DNA of 64,000 nt from Paenibacillus sp. J2TS4 (GTDB lineage Bacteria > Bacillota > Bacilli > Paenibacillales > NBRC-103111): the NCBI RefSeq assembly GCF_018403245.1, contig NZ_BOSH01000013.1, forward strand, positions 1 through 64,000, written 5' to 3'. The notes below the pieces were generated by a model. The model was not told the origin of the DNA. It searched no databases and saw only the letters and a list, made by a program, of their open reading frames with translations. The translations under genes were made by a program, and so were the position numbers. This document shows positions 44,438 to 53,525 of the stretch, piece by piece. Within the stretch, counting starts at the first letter, position 1; every line of letters begins with the position of its first letter.

Positions 44438-45310
44438 GTGAAAGTAACCTTCAAAGGGATTTCCAAGCAATATAAAGGCAAATATGCGCTGAAAAACTTT
44501 ACGTCCGAACTGGAAAACGGGATTCACGGTCTATTGGGAGCGAACGGTGCGGGAAAAACGACGCTGATTAACATCTTTGTCGGCATTTTGAAAAGCGATC
44601 AAGGGCAAATTTTGATCAATGGCGAGGATGTGCGGAGCTTGGGAATAGACTTTCTATCCCATATCGGTTATTTGCCGCAGTACCCGCAGTTTTACAAAAA
44701 CTTTGAAGTGATGGATTTTTTGCGATATATGTGTGTGCTTAAAGACATTCCCAAGGAAAAGGGCGAGAAGAGGGCCAGGGAATTGTTGGAGATCGTCAAT
44801 TTGAGCAGCGCCCATAATAAAAAAATCGGAGCATTATCCGGTGGAATGCGCCAGCGTGTCGGAATTGCACAGGCGATGCTGGGCGATCCGGATATTTTGA
44901 TACTGGACGAGCCGACAGCCGGACTTGACCCGCAGGAAAGAATCCGTTTCCGGAATCTGATCGCCAAATTTTCCGAGAACCGGATAGTCTTATTGGCTAC
45001 GCATATTGTCCCGGACATAGAATTTATCGCCAATCAGGTCATCTTGCTCAAGGACGGTCAACTCGTGAAACAGGATACGCCTCAGGCCCTTATGAGGGGA
45101 ATGGCGGGGAAGGTTTGGAATGTTACGGCGACGGATGCGACGGTCGATGACAAGCTGAAACGGCTTAAAATCAGCAATATGATGCGGGATCAGGAAGACA
45201 TTCTTTTAAGAGTGATTGCCGATGAACAGCCGGATTTCCATGCCGTGAACGTGCAAGCGAATTTGGAGGATGTTTTCTTATACTATTTCGGAGAGGGCGA
45301 GCAATGGTAA
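44438..45310 (+). CDS. ABC transporter ATP-binding protein
   Basis: A 290-residue ATPase. Walker A GANGAGKTT, Q-loop YLPQYPQFY, signature LSGGMRQRVG, Walker B ILILDEPTAGLDP and the switch histidine LLATHIV are all intact. The type (single ATPase with ABC-2 permeases) is common in antibiotic or peptide export and in envelope sensing. GTG at 44438 is 11 bases after GGGAGG; an in-frame TTG is one codon earlier. The 3' end overlaps the first permease by 7 bases. Confidence 0.95.
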   Translation: MKVTFKGISKQYKGKYALKNFTSELENGIHGLLGANGAGKTTLINIFVGILKSDQGQILINGEDVRSLGIDFLSHIGYLPQYPQFYKNFEVMDFLRYMCVLKDIPKEKGEKRARELLEIVNLSSAHNKKIGALSGGMRQRVGIAQAMLGDPDILILDEPTAGLDPQERIRFRNLIAKFSENRIVLLATHIVPDIEFIANQVILLKDGQLVKQDTPQALMRGMAGKVWNVTATDATVDDKLKRLKISNMMRDQEDILLRVIADEQPDFHAVNVQANLEDVFLYYFGEGEQW

Positions 45311-46542
45311 AACTAATCGTTTATGAATGCCGCAAGCATTTTCTGAAAACGTCCGTTCTCCTGGCCGTGCTGCTATTCTCCATCCTGAGCGTTGCCAAAA
45401 TATACAGCGTCTACGACGGGAACTCGCTGCTTTCCAAAAACTATTCCGGCCCCGAGTGGAACGAGCTGTATTGGGAGATGTACGAGGACTTCGGAGGAAA
45501 AATCACGGACGAAAAAATCGGAAAGCTCATGACCATTTATGGACCTCTTGAGAAACAAACTGCCGATCGCACGGCAAGCACGAGAACGGACAATCCCGAT
45601 ACCTACACCGGAAATGTCTACAACGATCGCCTTTTCTTCGATTGGTGCTTTGTGAAGCCCATGAAGTATGCCTATATGTACAGAAATCATGCCAACGACA
45701 TTGTGGCAGCGGCCAAGGACAATATGGATTTTTATGAATCGGTAGGCAATGGGTACGAATACCGAAAGAATGCTGCCATTGCGGAGCTTTTTAAAGAACG
45801 GGCGATATCCCACTTTTCCTATACGGAAATGTACCAATATTATTTGCATTATGATTTTTCCGCGTTTCTAGTTTTGCTGATTTGTCTGTACGGCTTAATG
45901 AGCGTATTTGTAACCGAGAAGGAAACGGAGATGAACACCCTCTTGTTGACTACAAAGGCAGGGGGAAGACAAACGGTTATCGCCAAGCTTATCGCCTCCA
46001 CCATCTTTATATGCATGGTCTGCACCTGGTTTTGGCTGATTGATTTCGCAGCGTTTTCCGGTATTTTCGGTTCGCTGGAAGCGGCCTCTTCTCCTCTGTA
46101 CGCCGTTGAAAATTTCGCAAATTCATCGATTGCTGTTAGCCTGGGCCAATACGCTTTTCTGTCCGGCATGGTGAAAACAGCGGGAATTCTCGTGCTCGGC
46201 CTGACATTTCTGCTCGTTTCCTGCCTGTTTAAAAATGCCCTGCTGCCTTTTATCATCAGCCTGTTCTCCGCCTTCGGACTGATCTATATGGAGGAAGCGT
46301 ACATGGGCTCCGGACACGTGCTGTTAAAAGTGATCAACCCGTTTGTGCTGGTCGTCAATCGAGAGCTGTTTCGCAAGACGGAATTTGTCGATCTGTTTGG
46401 CTTTCCTGTGCTCAGCTATATTCCGGCCCTCTTGTTTGCGGCTGTCTGGGGGACGGTATGTATCGTGGCCATTGCGATGCTGGTCCGAAAGAATGCTCTA
46501 TCCGGAAAAGGGGTGAAAAAGCGTGTCCTTATGGATCTATGA
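45304..46542 (+). CDS. ABC-2-type permease
   Basis: A 412-residue membrane protein. One transmembrane segment near residue 20 is followed by a large extracellular loop (about 40-180) and then five or six more segments (FSAFLVLLICLYGLMSVFV, IASTIFICMVCTWFWLIDF and others). The TEKETEMNTLLLTTKAGG segment is a typical ABC-2 cytoplasmic coupling loop. It overlaps its neighbours at both ends, so the three ABC genes are translationally coupled. Confidence 0.88.
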   Translation: MVKLIVYECRKHFLKTSVLLAVLLFSILSVAKIYSVYDGNSLLSKNYSGPEWNELYWEMYEDFGGKITDEKIGKLMTIYGPLEKQTADRTASTRTDNPDTYTGNVYNDRLFFDWCFVKPMKYAYMYRNHANDIVAAAKDNMDFYESVGNGYEYRKNAAIAELFKERAISHFSYTEMYQYYLHYDFSAFLVLLICLYGLMSVFVTEKETEMNTLLLTTKAGGRQTVIAKLIASTIFICMVCTWFWLIDFAAFSGIFGSLEAASSPLYAVENFANSSIAVSLGQYAFLSGMVKTAGILVLGLTFLLVSCLFKNALLPFIISLFSAFGLIYMEEAYMGSGHVLLKVINPFVLVVNRELFRKTEFVDLFGFPVLSYIPALLFAAVWGTVCIVAIAMLVRKNALSGKGVKKRVLMDL

Positions 46543-48550
46543 GATGAAAAAAATGTTTTTCTATCAGAAGGGTCTGCTGTTCATCGGATTGTATTTCGTC
46601 CTCAGCACGGCGGCCCTGATTATTTTTGACACGCCTGCGAACCCGGATGTGGAGTTCAATTCCGCACAGTATTCTTTCTACCTGGATCAAGTCCGCGGTT
46701 CGTCCTCGGAGGAAACCGAACGGTTCTTGACGAATGAATCCCGTCGAATTTCCGACGCCAATGTCGCCTTGCGAAAAGCATACGACGATTATTATGACGG
46801 GAACCTTTCGGAAGATGAATTGTTGGCCATAACCCGTCCGTTGGAGGACATCGTCCGGAATGAAAGAGGCTTTAACCTTGTTTTTGACCAATATTCGTAT
46901 ATCCGCGAACAGCCGGACAACAGGTATTTTCTATATACGAACGGCTGGGACGGGCTCCTGTCTCATGACAGCCTGGATTTGTTCTTTCTTTTATTGATGC
47001 TCGTACTCGTGGCTCCGGTGTTTTGTTACGAGTTTGAAAGCAAGATGGATCCGCTCAACCTCACCGTCAAGAAAGGAACAAAGGTTCAGGCTGTCACTAA
47101 AATAGGCCTTGTGCTGGCAACCGTTGCCGTGCTCTGTCTATTCACTGAGGGCATAAGATACGGGTTCTTTCATTTCAAATACGGCTTGGACCATGGAAGT
47201 TATCCGCTGCAAAGCCTGTCCTACTTTGGAGCGTCTTCCAAGCAGGTCACGCTGTTCGGTACATTTGTATGGTTGGCGGCGTGTAAGCTGTTCGGCTATC
47301 TAAGCTTTGCCATGCTCATTATGTTTGCTTCGGTATATATAAAGAAATACGCGCTGACCCTATTCACCAGCACAGCCGTGGTCCTGCTCCCCTATTTCGG
47401 ATTCAGCCTGGAATCCTCGAAATATTTTGTGCCGGGGCCGCTCGGGTTTATGATTTCCACGGGATTCTTCCGAGGGAACGAGTATGAGTACAACATCTAT
47501 ACGGAGCAAAAGGACGTCGTATTTCAGGAAGTTTCCAGCACGGCGTGGATCCTGTTGTTTGCCGTTATGTTGTGCATCAGTATTGGCATGTTCATTGGAA
47601 TCATGCTCCGGCATACGAATGTATGGGGAGCCGGCAAACGAAGTCACCGGCTGAGACCGGTCGGTCTTATGCTCATCCTTAGTCTGGCCGCATCCGCGTT
47701 ATCCGGCTGTGCCTCTAATGGAGAAGAGGGGAACTATGATATTTATAACTCCTCTTCCAAAAGGTCATTTGAGAATGAGCGCTATCGGTTTTATGCAGAT
47801 GAAACGATTGTTTTTGAGAATAAAGAAACCGGGGAGACAAGAAACTTGATCCGAAACCCGCTGCAATCATCCACCAAGGTCAGGGACGTTATTTATGGCA
47901 ATGGTTCGCTTGTTTACTACATGAAATATGATTATGACAAGTCAAAGCTTCGAGAAACCGTTGACCGATTTTCTATTATAGAAGTAGATACGGCGACCTT
48001 TGAGGAGAGAATTGTTTTCGAAAAAAACTTGAACGCAGATAGAGACAATTTTTTGGGGCTGAATAAGACCAACGTTTCCGATGAGGTTTCTTTCATTACA
48101 ACAGACTCTTTTTTTATGGATAAGCACAGCATTTACCTGATCGGCGGGGGCGAGATCAAGCGGTTAAATAAACATACAGGCAAAATGAGTGTCATTGTAA
48201 GGTCGCGGGTGATGAGAAGTGTCGCTTTTGACGGCCGGAATATTTATTATGTCAATGACAAATCCGAGGTGGCCAAGTACGACACGAGGACGGATTCGGA
48301 AACGGTTCTTCCCGATATTGTAACGGAATATTTTGTATTGACCGATACGGAACTGCTTTATATCAATCGCAAAGATAAGCAAAAAATCTATGCCATGAAT
48401 CTGGGTGATTTTTCAACCCGCAAAATAACGGACAAATCCGTCATGTCCTTCACTTGCGACGGGACATATATTTACTATGAGGACAAGGGGGACCTTAAGA
48501 AATATCGGATCGACAGGGACGGGCAAAATGATACGCTTGTCTCGGATTAG
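46523..48550 (+). CDS. ABC-2-type permease fused to a lipoprotein-like beta-propeller (DUF5050-like) domain
   Basis: A 675-residue fusion. Residues 1-365 form a permease like the preceding gene: transmembrane segment, large loop, five or six further segments. Residues 380-400 then read LRPVGLMLILSLAASALSGC, a complete lipoprotein signal with Cys396, in the middle of the chain. Residues 400-675 are a propeller-like domain with IYLIGGGEIKRLNKHTG, IYYVNDKSEVAKYDT, LLYINRKDKQKIYAM and IYYEDKGDLKKYRI repeats, as in DUF5050 proteins. The domain should lie outside the cell. Either it is a fixed fusion of permease and lipoprotein, or the protein is processed at the internal signal. Confidence 0.85.
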   Translation: MSLWIYEMKKMFFYQKGLLFIGLYFVLSTAALIIFDTPANPDVEFNSAQYSFYLDQVRGSSSEETERFLTNESRRISDANVALRKAYDDYYDGNLSEDELLAITRPLEDIVRNERGFNLVFDQYSYIREQPDNRYFLYTNGWDGLLSHDSLDLFFLLLMLVLVAPVFCYEFESKMDPLNLTVKKGTKVQAVTKIGLVLATVAVLCLFTEGIRYGFFHFKYGLDHGSYPLQSLSYFGASSKQVTLFGTFVWLAACKLFGYLSFAMLIMFASVYIKKYALTLFTSTAVVLLPYFGFSLESSKYFVPGPLGFMISTGFFRGNEYEYNIYTEQKDVVFQEVSSTAWILLFAVMLCISIGMFIGIMLRHTNVWGAGKRSHRLRPVGLMLILSLAASALSGCASNGEEGNYDIYNSSSKRSFENERYRFYADETIVFENKETGETRNLIRNPLQSSTKVRDVIYGNGSLVYYMKYDYDKSKLRETVDRFSIIEVDTATFEERIVFEKNLNADRDNFLGLNKTNVSDEVSFITTDSFFMDKHSIYLIGGGEIKRLNKHTGKMSVIVRSRVMRSVAFDGRNIYYVNDKSEVAKYDTRTDSETVLPDIVTEYFVLTDTELLYINRKDKQKIYAMNLGDFSTRKITDKSVMSFTCDGTYIYYEDKGDLKKYRIDRDGQNDTLVSD

Positions 48551-48618
48551 AGTCAATCGCCAATTTCATTGGCTTAACTCCACGGATTACTCTCTTTCAA
48601 TCTGAACCGGGATTCGGT

Positions 48619-48654
48619 GGGACACGACCATTTGTAGGGACGTGTCTTTTTTCG
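48619..48654 (+). terminator. Terminator of the BlaI/ABC operon
   Basis: GACACG (48621-48626) pairs with CGTGTC (48641-48646), followed by TTTTTTCG. The stretch 48655-48886 is AT-rich, probably the promoter of the next genes; it holds nothing else recognised. Confidence 0.85.
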
Positions 48655-48886
48655 TTTAGGGAAGGGAGTTAGAACGTGCCTGTATACGAGCGGAAACATC
48701 AATGGCCCTTGCATAGGGCAAGGGCCGTTCCGTACAACGTCAATTGTGTATTGACAAAAGAGAATGGAGAAGGATATGATATATATCAATAAATTTTATT
48801 ATCAAATAATAATCATATCATAAATTCAAACAAAAGTCAAGATATTTTTTGCAGAAAATATTTTCGATACAAGGGAGGAATGTTCG

Positions 48887-49357
48887 ATGTTTCCGTCGCG
48901 CATATGGAATGAACTGCATGCTTCCGCGCAGGATCAGGCTGTGCTTGAGATTCTTGAACTCAACGAGAAGACGAAAGAATACGGTCTGGTCCTGACTCCC
49001 GAAGAGGTTAAGCACTTGATCATGGCCAGGAATCAGGCGCTGTCCAACTATGGACGAGTCGAATTAGGCATCGAAGTGAGCAAAGCTTTAATCGAGGAGT
49101 TCGCCTCTTCCCCCTACATCCGTGATGATAACTATGCATCCGTGCTGAATGAGCTGCACGAAATTTTTTATTATATTAAAAATGAAACCGAAGACAGGAT
49201 CGGAGACTTTAAGCTGATCGGGATCATGCGAGAGCGCTTTGACCATGATTGCGGAGGCTCGATCGAGCTGCTGAAGAGCAAGCTCGAGGAGGAGACCGAA
49301 AATTATCGGAGAGAGATCCAACTGGATGAGCTTATGTCCGAGGGAGATGATGATTGA
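48887..49357 (+). CDS. Uncharacterised protein, DUF6323-like
   Basis: A 156-residue mostly helical acidic protein with no motif suggesting catalysis. ILELNEKTKEYGLVLTPEEV and SIELLKSKLEEETENYR are its recognisable strings. From memory it matches a family listed as DUF6323, always next to a DUF6179-like gene. AGGGAGG lies 8 bases ahead of the ATG. The last four bases overlap the next start (ATGA), so the two proteins are made together and likely act as a complex. Function unknown. Confidence 0.75.
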   Translation: MFPSRIWNELHASAQDQAVLEILELNEKTKEYGLVLTPEEVKHLIMARNQALSNYGRVELGIEVSKALIEEFASSPYIRDDNYASVLNELHEIFYYIKNETEDRIGDFKLIGIMRERFDHDCGGSIELLKSKLEEETENYRREIQLDELMSEGDDD

Positions 49358-50799
49358 TGGGAACCGGTAAGGCTAAGTTCCAGGCGTTGTCCGCGCGTGG
49401 AATTATTAACAAAGCCCATCTCAAGCAAAATCAATATACGATCTCGCTCATGAACGAAGGGCTGCGCACAGGGCGGCTTCATCCTCGGGAGGTTCACGGC
49501 ATCCAGACACAATTGATGCGGATCCTTAAAGATCTTATCAGGCGATATACCCGGGAAGAGAGTTCCTCGGTTGCTGTGGAAACGGCGGAGGGACTCCTGA
49601 CTTCGATCTTCTATTCGGTCGATGCGCAGATGCAAAGCTATGCAGAGCCTGAAAAAGCGATAGCCGCTTTGCAAGCCGCCGATATTCGGGATATTTATGA
49701 CAAAGGGGTGGAGCGGGTCCGACAATGCTTTGAAGACACGAAGCGCCTTTACAGCGAGGTCAAAAGAAACAAACTGAATGTGGACGTAGATGCCTACCAG
49801 ATGACAATCGATGAGTCACTGCCTGTTTTTATCAAAAAATACGAGATTGTTTTTGACGCTCATAACACGATGGCGAGCATTGATTATCCTTTGGCCATGG
49901 ACGATATGCGGGTTCAAGGCGTTTTTTACATCAAGCAGTATTTGGAGCGTCTGCTTATGGAGACGCGCTTTTGTTATTTTTTCAGTCACGAGGAACTGCT
50001 CGATCTATTAAGGAGCTTTGGGCAAATATGCCGGTTTGATTACCGGATCGAATTATTCAATATTTTCGAATTGATGTTTAATAATGCGGTTTTTTCGGTA
50101 ATGTCCGGAGGAAGCGCCCGTCAAGTTACGATTTCAGCTTATCAGTTCGAGCAGTTGAACCGCATGCTGGCCCATTGGGATGCTTCCCGCATGCATGCGG
50201 CGATTCAGGAAGCGACGGAAGGTCTGCAGCATGAACTGAATATCCATGATGCCGGAATGATCCATTACATGCAGCAATGCAGCCATCATCTTGTACAGCG
50301 GCTGAATAATGCGGCGAGTCATAACAGCCTGCAGGCCGTTATTGTAACTCGGCAGGAAGAGCGGATCGCCCCAGCAGATATTTCATTTAGCCTTGAAGAC
50401 AGAATGAGCGATGTGGATATGCGCAAATTGCTGGATGAAGTCTCGAAATGCGAACAGAGAGAGGCCAAGGCTCTGCTGATCAAATCTCGGCTTCACTCTT
50501 TACACGATTATTTGGATTTGCTTGAATCCGATACTCTATACGGGGAGGAGTATCAGGAATTGTTTGCGCTATTCGGCCATATGGAACTGGCCATTTTGGC
50601 TAAAATTGTTTTTTATGAGGAGTTGCGGAGCGGGTGGACAGGCATTTCCTCCATTCTCTCTGACAAGATAGAAGACGGAGACGAGGAAACATGGCAGAAG
50701 CACTACATTGCTTTTATGCGTGGGATAAGCGCCGAGCGGCTGAAATCCATTGAGCGATTTATCGATCGGATTAATTATGAAGAGATGAAGCTCTATTGA
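49354..50799 (+). CDS. Uncharacterised protein, DUF6179-like
   Basis: A 481-residue, helix-rich soluble protein. No catalytic motif or transmembrane segment is visible. The N-terminus (SARGIINKAHLKQNQYTISLM) and the end (RGISAERLKSIERFIDRI) are conserved-looking. From memory it fits DUF6179, a companion of the DUF6323-like gene that overlaps its start. Codon use and GC content resemble the neighbours. Function unknown; the strict pairing suggests an obligate complex. Confidence 0.75.
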   Translation: MMGTGKAKFQALSARGIINKAHLKQNQYTISLMNEGLRTGRLHPREVHGIQTQLMRILKDLIRRYTREESSSVAVETAEGLLTSIFYSVDAQMQSYAEPEKAIAALQAADIRDIYDKGVERVRQCFEDTKRLYSEVKRNKLNVDVDAYQMTIDESLPVFIKKYEIVFDAHNTMASIDYPLAMDDMRVQGVFYIKQYLERLLMETRFCYFFSHEELLDLLRSFGQICRFDYRIELFNIFELMFNNAVFSVMSGGSARQVTISAYQFEQLNRMLAHWDASRMHAAIQEATEGLQHELNIHDAGMIHYMQQCSHHLVQRLNNAASHNSLQAVIVTRQEERIAPADISFSLEDRMSDVDMRKLLDEVSKCEQREAKALLIKSRLHSLHDYLDLLESDTLYGEEYQELFALFGHMELAILAKIVFYEELRSGWTGISSILSDKIEDGDEETWQKHYIAFMRGISAERLKSIERFIDRINYEEMKLY

Positions 50800-50868
50800 G
50801 CCATATCATAATGACGATTCGTTGCGGGGTCGCTATATAAATTGAACTTAAGAATTATAGATCGTGGA

Positions 50869-51085
50869 GTGGGGAAAGGAAGATGCTTCCAGGTCGAGTT
50901 TTGGTTTTGTATTCCTACCATCCGAAGGCCCATTCAATAAAATAAGGAACACGGTTTGGTCGGGCCCCCCGTACCTGGGATCGCTTCGAAGCTTATATTC
51001 ACTTTTTTGGGGAAATAGTTTAGATGTTTGAAGCTTCGGAGGCACTTTTCTGCGGAACGGAATGATCCCTTCTTTAGTGAAACTT
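50869..51085 (-). repeat. Inverted copy of the intergenic repeat at 2228-2447
   Basis: Read on the minus strand it gives TCATTCCGTTCCG, GTGCCTCCGAAGCTTCAAAC, AAAAAGTGAATATAAGCTTCG, GGGCCTTCGGATGGTAGGAA and CTGGAAGCATCTTCCTTTCC, matching the copy at 2.2-2.4 kb at roughly 80%. No gene lies between 50800 and 51437. Confidence 0.85.
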
Positions 51086-51159
51086 ATATAGATTCGATGC
51101 GAAAGGTGCTCGCTTTGAATATCATGGCAAGAGGCCCGGAGTTAGGTAGGAACAACATT

Positions 51160-51356
51160 AAGGTGCAATTGTACACCTCAAATCTTCCAATTTAGCAATT
51201 TTTGAGATTAGGGTGTAATAATGCGCTCTATTTCCCATGATTTTAAAAAAACGATGATTTTTCCCATTTAGAGGGTACTTTTGCACCTCAATGCCCATTT
51301 CGTGAGAAAGGTTGGATTTAAGAGGCATTTTTGCACTTCAATCCTCCTCCATTTGG
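51160..51356 (+). repeat. ~197-bp interspersed repeat, copy 1
   Basis: Begins AAGGTGCAATTGTACACCTC and ends GCACTTCAATCCTCCTCCAT followed by TTGG. Within it, four ~50-base sub-units share TTTGCAC-T/C-TCAAT and CCATTT. A second copy in inverted orientation lies at 63439-63635. Confidence 0.88.
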
Positions 51357-51437
51357 CGGATCGAAGCAGCCCAACGGTCTCCGATAACAATGTTTTCGCG
51401 CCACCGGATTCGAATAAAAGAAAGGGAGAGTGAAACG

Positions 51438-52298
51438 ATGAGTGATCCACTCCGCGGTGTAACATGGGCAGAGAAGAGTACGGAGCTCGATTCTCTGTTA
51501 GAACAAAACAGTTTATTAAGCAGAGTCCCTTTGGAATCTGGACTGGAAGCAGAAGTGACCAAAATTTGCATGGCTGAATCCAGCTATGTGCTCAAAGTAT
51601 GGAATAGGAGCTCCAAGCCAGACATAAAGCGCCAATTTAAGTTGTTGAAGGTTCTGCATCATCAAGGACTATCCGTCTCACAACCTTTAGGTTGGGGGAT
51701 AGACAGCAACAAGAATCAAGTTCTAGTAACCCATTTTGACGGAGTACCGATTAGTAAAGTAAATTCGTCTATCCTTACAGAACTTGCGGACATGTTAACC
51801 CAGATACATAGATCCCCCATTGAAAATTTGGATATGACGGTAGTTCCAAAATATGATTTTGTAAGCTATTTTTATCCTGCAATTGACGACCATCCGGATA
51901 TAAAGAATCTCCTTACCGATCTTGTTGATAGTGCGAATATGAAACAAGATTGTATTATTCATGGCGATTATAATTTGGGGAATATACTGGAGTCAGAAGG
52001 AAGGTTCACCATAATAGATTGGACCAACGGTCAAATGGGAGACCCGAGATATGATATCGCCTGGTCCATTATTTTGATGAGGATCTATGTTGGGGAAAGG
52101 TACGGTTCGGTCTATCTCTCGGCTTATCTTAAGCAAAATCAATATTCCGCTGCGGAGTTGGAATTATTTGAGGCCATAGCCTGTCTCAGGTGGATTCTGC
52201 TTAACCGAATCGCCATCCTGCCTAAAGGGAGAGCCACCATAACCAGAGTAAAAAATATACTGAAGAGCAATCCACATCTCCATGAACACCTGCTTTGA
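51438..52298 (+). CDS. Aminoglycoside phosphotransferase (APH)-family kinase
   Basis: About 286 residues. The lysine of the N-lobe is in SYVLKVWNRSS; the catalytic loop is IIHGDYNLGNIL and the metal aspartate IDWTNGQMGDPRYDIAW, all intact. The chosen ATG at 51438 follows AAAGGGAGAG; the frame extends upstream to 51312 into the interspersed repeat, which should not be translated. The family phosphorylates aminoglycosides, macrolides, homoserine or other small alcohols, and the substrate cannot be read here. It stands 70 bases before an oxidoreductase gene. Confidence 0.85.
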   Translation: MSDPLRGVTWAEKSTELDSLLEQNSLLSRVPLESGLEAEVTKICMAESSYVLKVWNRSSKPDIKRQFKLLKVLHHQGLSVSQPLGWGIDSNKNQVLVTHFDGVPISKVNSSILTELADMLTQIHRSPIENLDMTVVPKYDFVSYFYPAIDDHPDIKNLLTDLVDSANMKQDCIIHGDYNLGNILESEGRFTIIDWTNGQMGDPRYDIAWSIILMRIYVGERYGSVYLSAYLKQNQYSAAELELFEAIACLRWILLNRIAILPKGRATITRVKNILKSNPHLHEHLL

Positions 52299-52368
52299 AA
52301 GCCTCTTTCTGCTTCGTAAAATTTTCATCGTCTATCGGAGGCCAAAAATTTAGATTAGAGGGATGGCA

Positions 52369-53481
52369 ATGAAAACTATTAAATTGGGCATGATTGGAAG
52401 CGGCCATGTAAGTGATCGGTATTTTGAACAGGCGGCTCAATTAGAAGGGGTACGTTTCGTTGCCATTTGCTCAAAGCATCTGGAAAACGCGGAAAGAAAA
52501 GCAGCTGTTTACGGAGTCCCAAGCTGGTACGATGATTATCGCGTCATGATGGACAGAGAGGAGCTTGATGCGGTAGTCGTTACCACCCCCCATTCCATAC
52601 ATACGGAGCCGGTTCTAGCGGCATTGGAACGAGGCTTGAACGTACTGAATGAGAAGCCGATGGCGACTACATTTGACGATTGTAAGCGCATGGTATCCCT
52701 CGCAGAGGAAAAGAGCCTCCTCTTCATGAGTTTGCCGTTTGATTTGAATCCGGCCTTCCTGGCTGCAGCTGAATATGTGAATGAGCGATACATCGGCAAA
52801 ATTACCGGTGCCGAGGCTCAACTATCTCTTCCCGGACCTTGGCGCGACAACTGGTATTACGATAAATCAATTGCTCATGGAGGCGCAGTGCTTGATTGCT
52901 TGGTCTATCCGATTAGCCGGCTTGTCGGTTTGCTTGGACCGGCTGTAAGCGTCATGGCAGAAGTCAACACGTTGATTCCAAATCGCATTGTCGGTGACGG
53001 AAAGAAAGTGCGCAGCGATGTGGATGATAATGTGACCATCATCGTCCAATTTGCTGGAGGCCAGCATGCCGTTGTTCGTTCATTATGGGGGTTATCGTTC
53101 AAGCAGAACAATGCCATTATTTATGGACGTAACGGCACTATCGCTCTGAATGACAGCGGGTATCCATTAGTTGTTCATTCGTTGGGACAAAGCATACCTG
53201 ATGCAGAACAAGTCGTTTGGCGTGGTATAGAGAATTGTTACATTCCGCATGGGGAGATTTCCAAGCATGGGAGGGAGAGTGTTATCGCCCATTTTGTTCA
53301 CTGTCTTAGAATCGGTGAGCAGCCGATACAGTCCTGTAGACAACAATTGCACGTACACGAGATTATGTTCGGGGCGTATCGATCAGCGGAATCCGGTCAA
53401 CGCTACGAATTAACGACCACCTTTACTCCCTGGACTAAATGGGATCCGCTCCTGTTTGATACTCGCAGCAGTTATATATAA
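52369..53481 (+). CDS. Gfo/Idh/MocA-family oxidoreductase
   Basis: A 370-residue NAD(P)-dependent dehydrogenase. The Rossmann motif is GMIGSGHVSDRYFEQA, and NEKPMATTFDDC has the conserved EKP lysine. GGAVLDCLVYPISRLVGLLG takes the place of the usual histidine-aspartate motif, so the catalytic histidine of sugar dehydrogenases is altered (cysteine and tyrosine instead), and substrate may differ. The ATG at 52369 is 6 bases from AGAGGG; the earlier ATG at 52363 abuts it. Sugars or inositols are common substrates, but none is indicated. Confidence 0.88.
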   Translation: MKTIKLGMIGSGHVSDRYFEQAAQLEGVRFVAICSKHLENAERKAAVYGVPSWYDDYRVMMDREELDAVVVTTPHSIHTEPVLAALERGLNVLNEKPMATTFDDCKRMVSLAEEKSLLFMSLPFDLNPAFLAAAEYVNERYIGKITGAEAQLSLPGPWRDNWYYDKSIAHGGAVLDCLVYPISRLVGLLGPAVSVMAEVNTLIPNRIVGDGKKVRSDVDDNVTIIVQFAGGQHAVVRSLWGLSFKQNNAIIYGRNGTIALNDSGYPLVVHSLGQSIPDAEQVVWRGIENCYIPHGEISKHGRESVIAHFVHCLRIGEQPIQSCRQQLHVHEIMFGAYRSAESGQRYELTTTFTPWTKWDPLLFDTRSSYI

Positions 53482-53525
53482 ATAGGCCCACTGTTTGCGA
53501 GCTGCTTTTAACCAATCAAGCAGGT

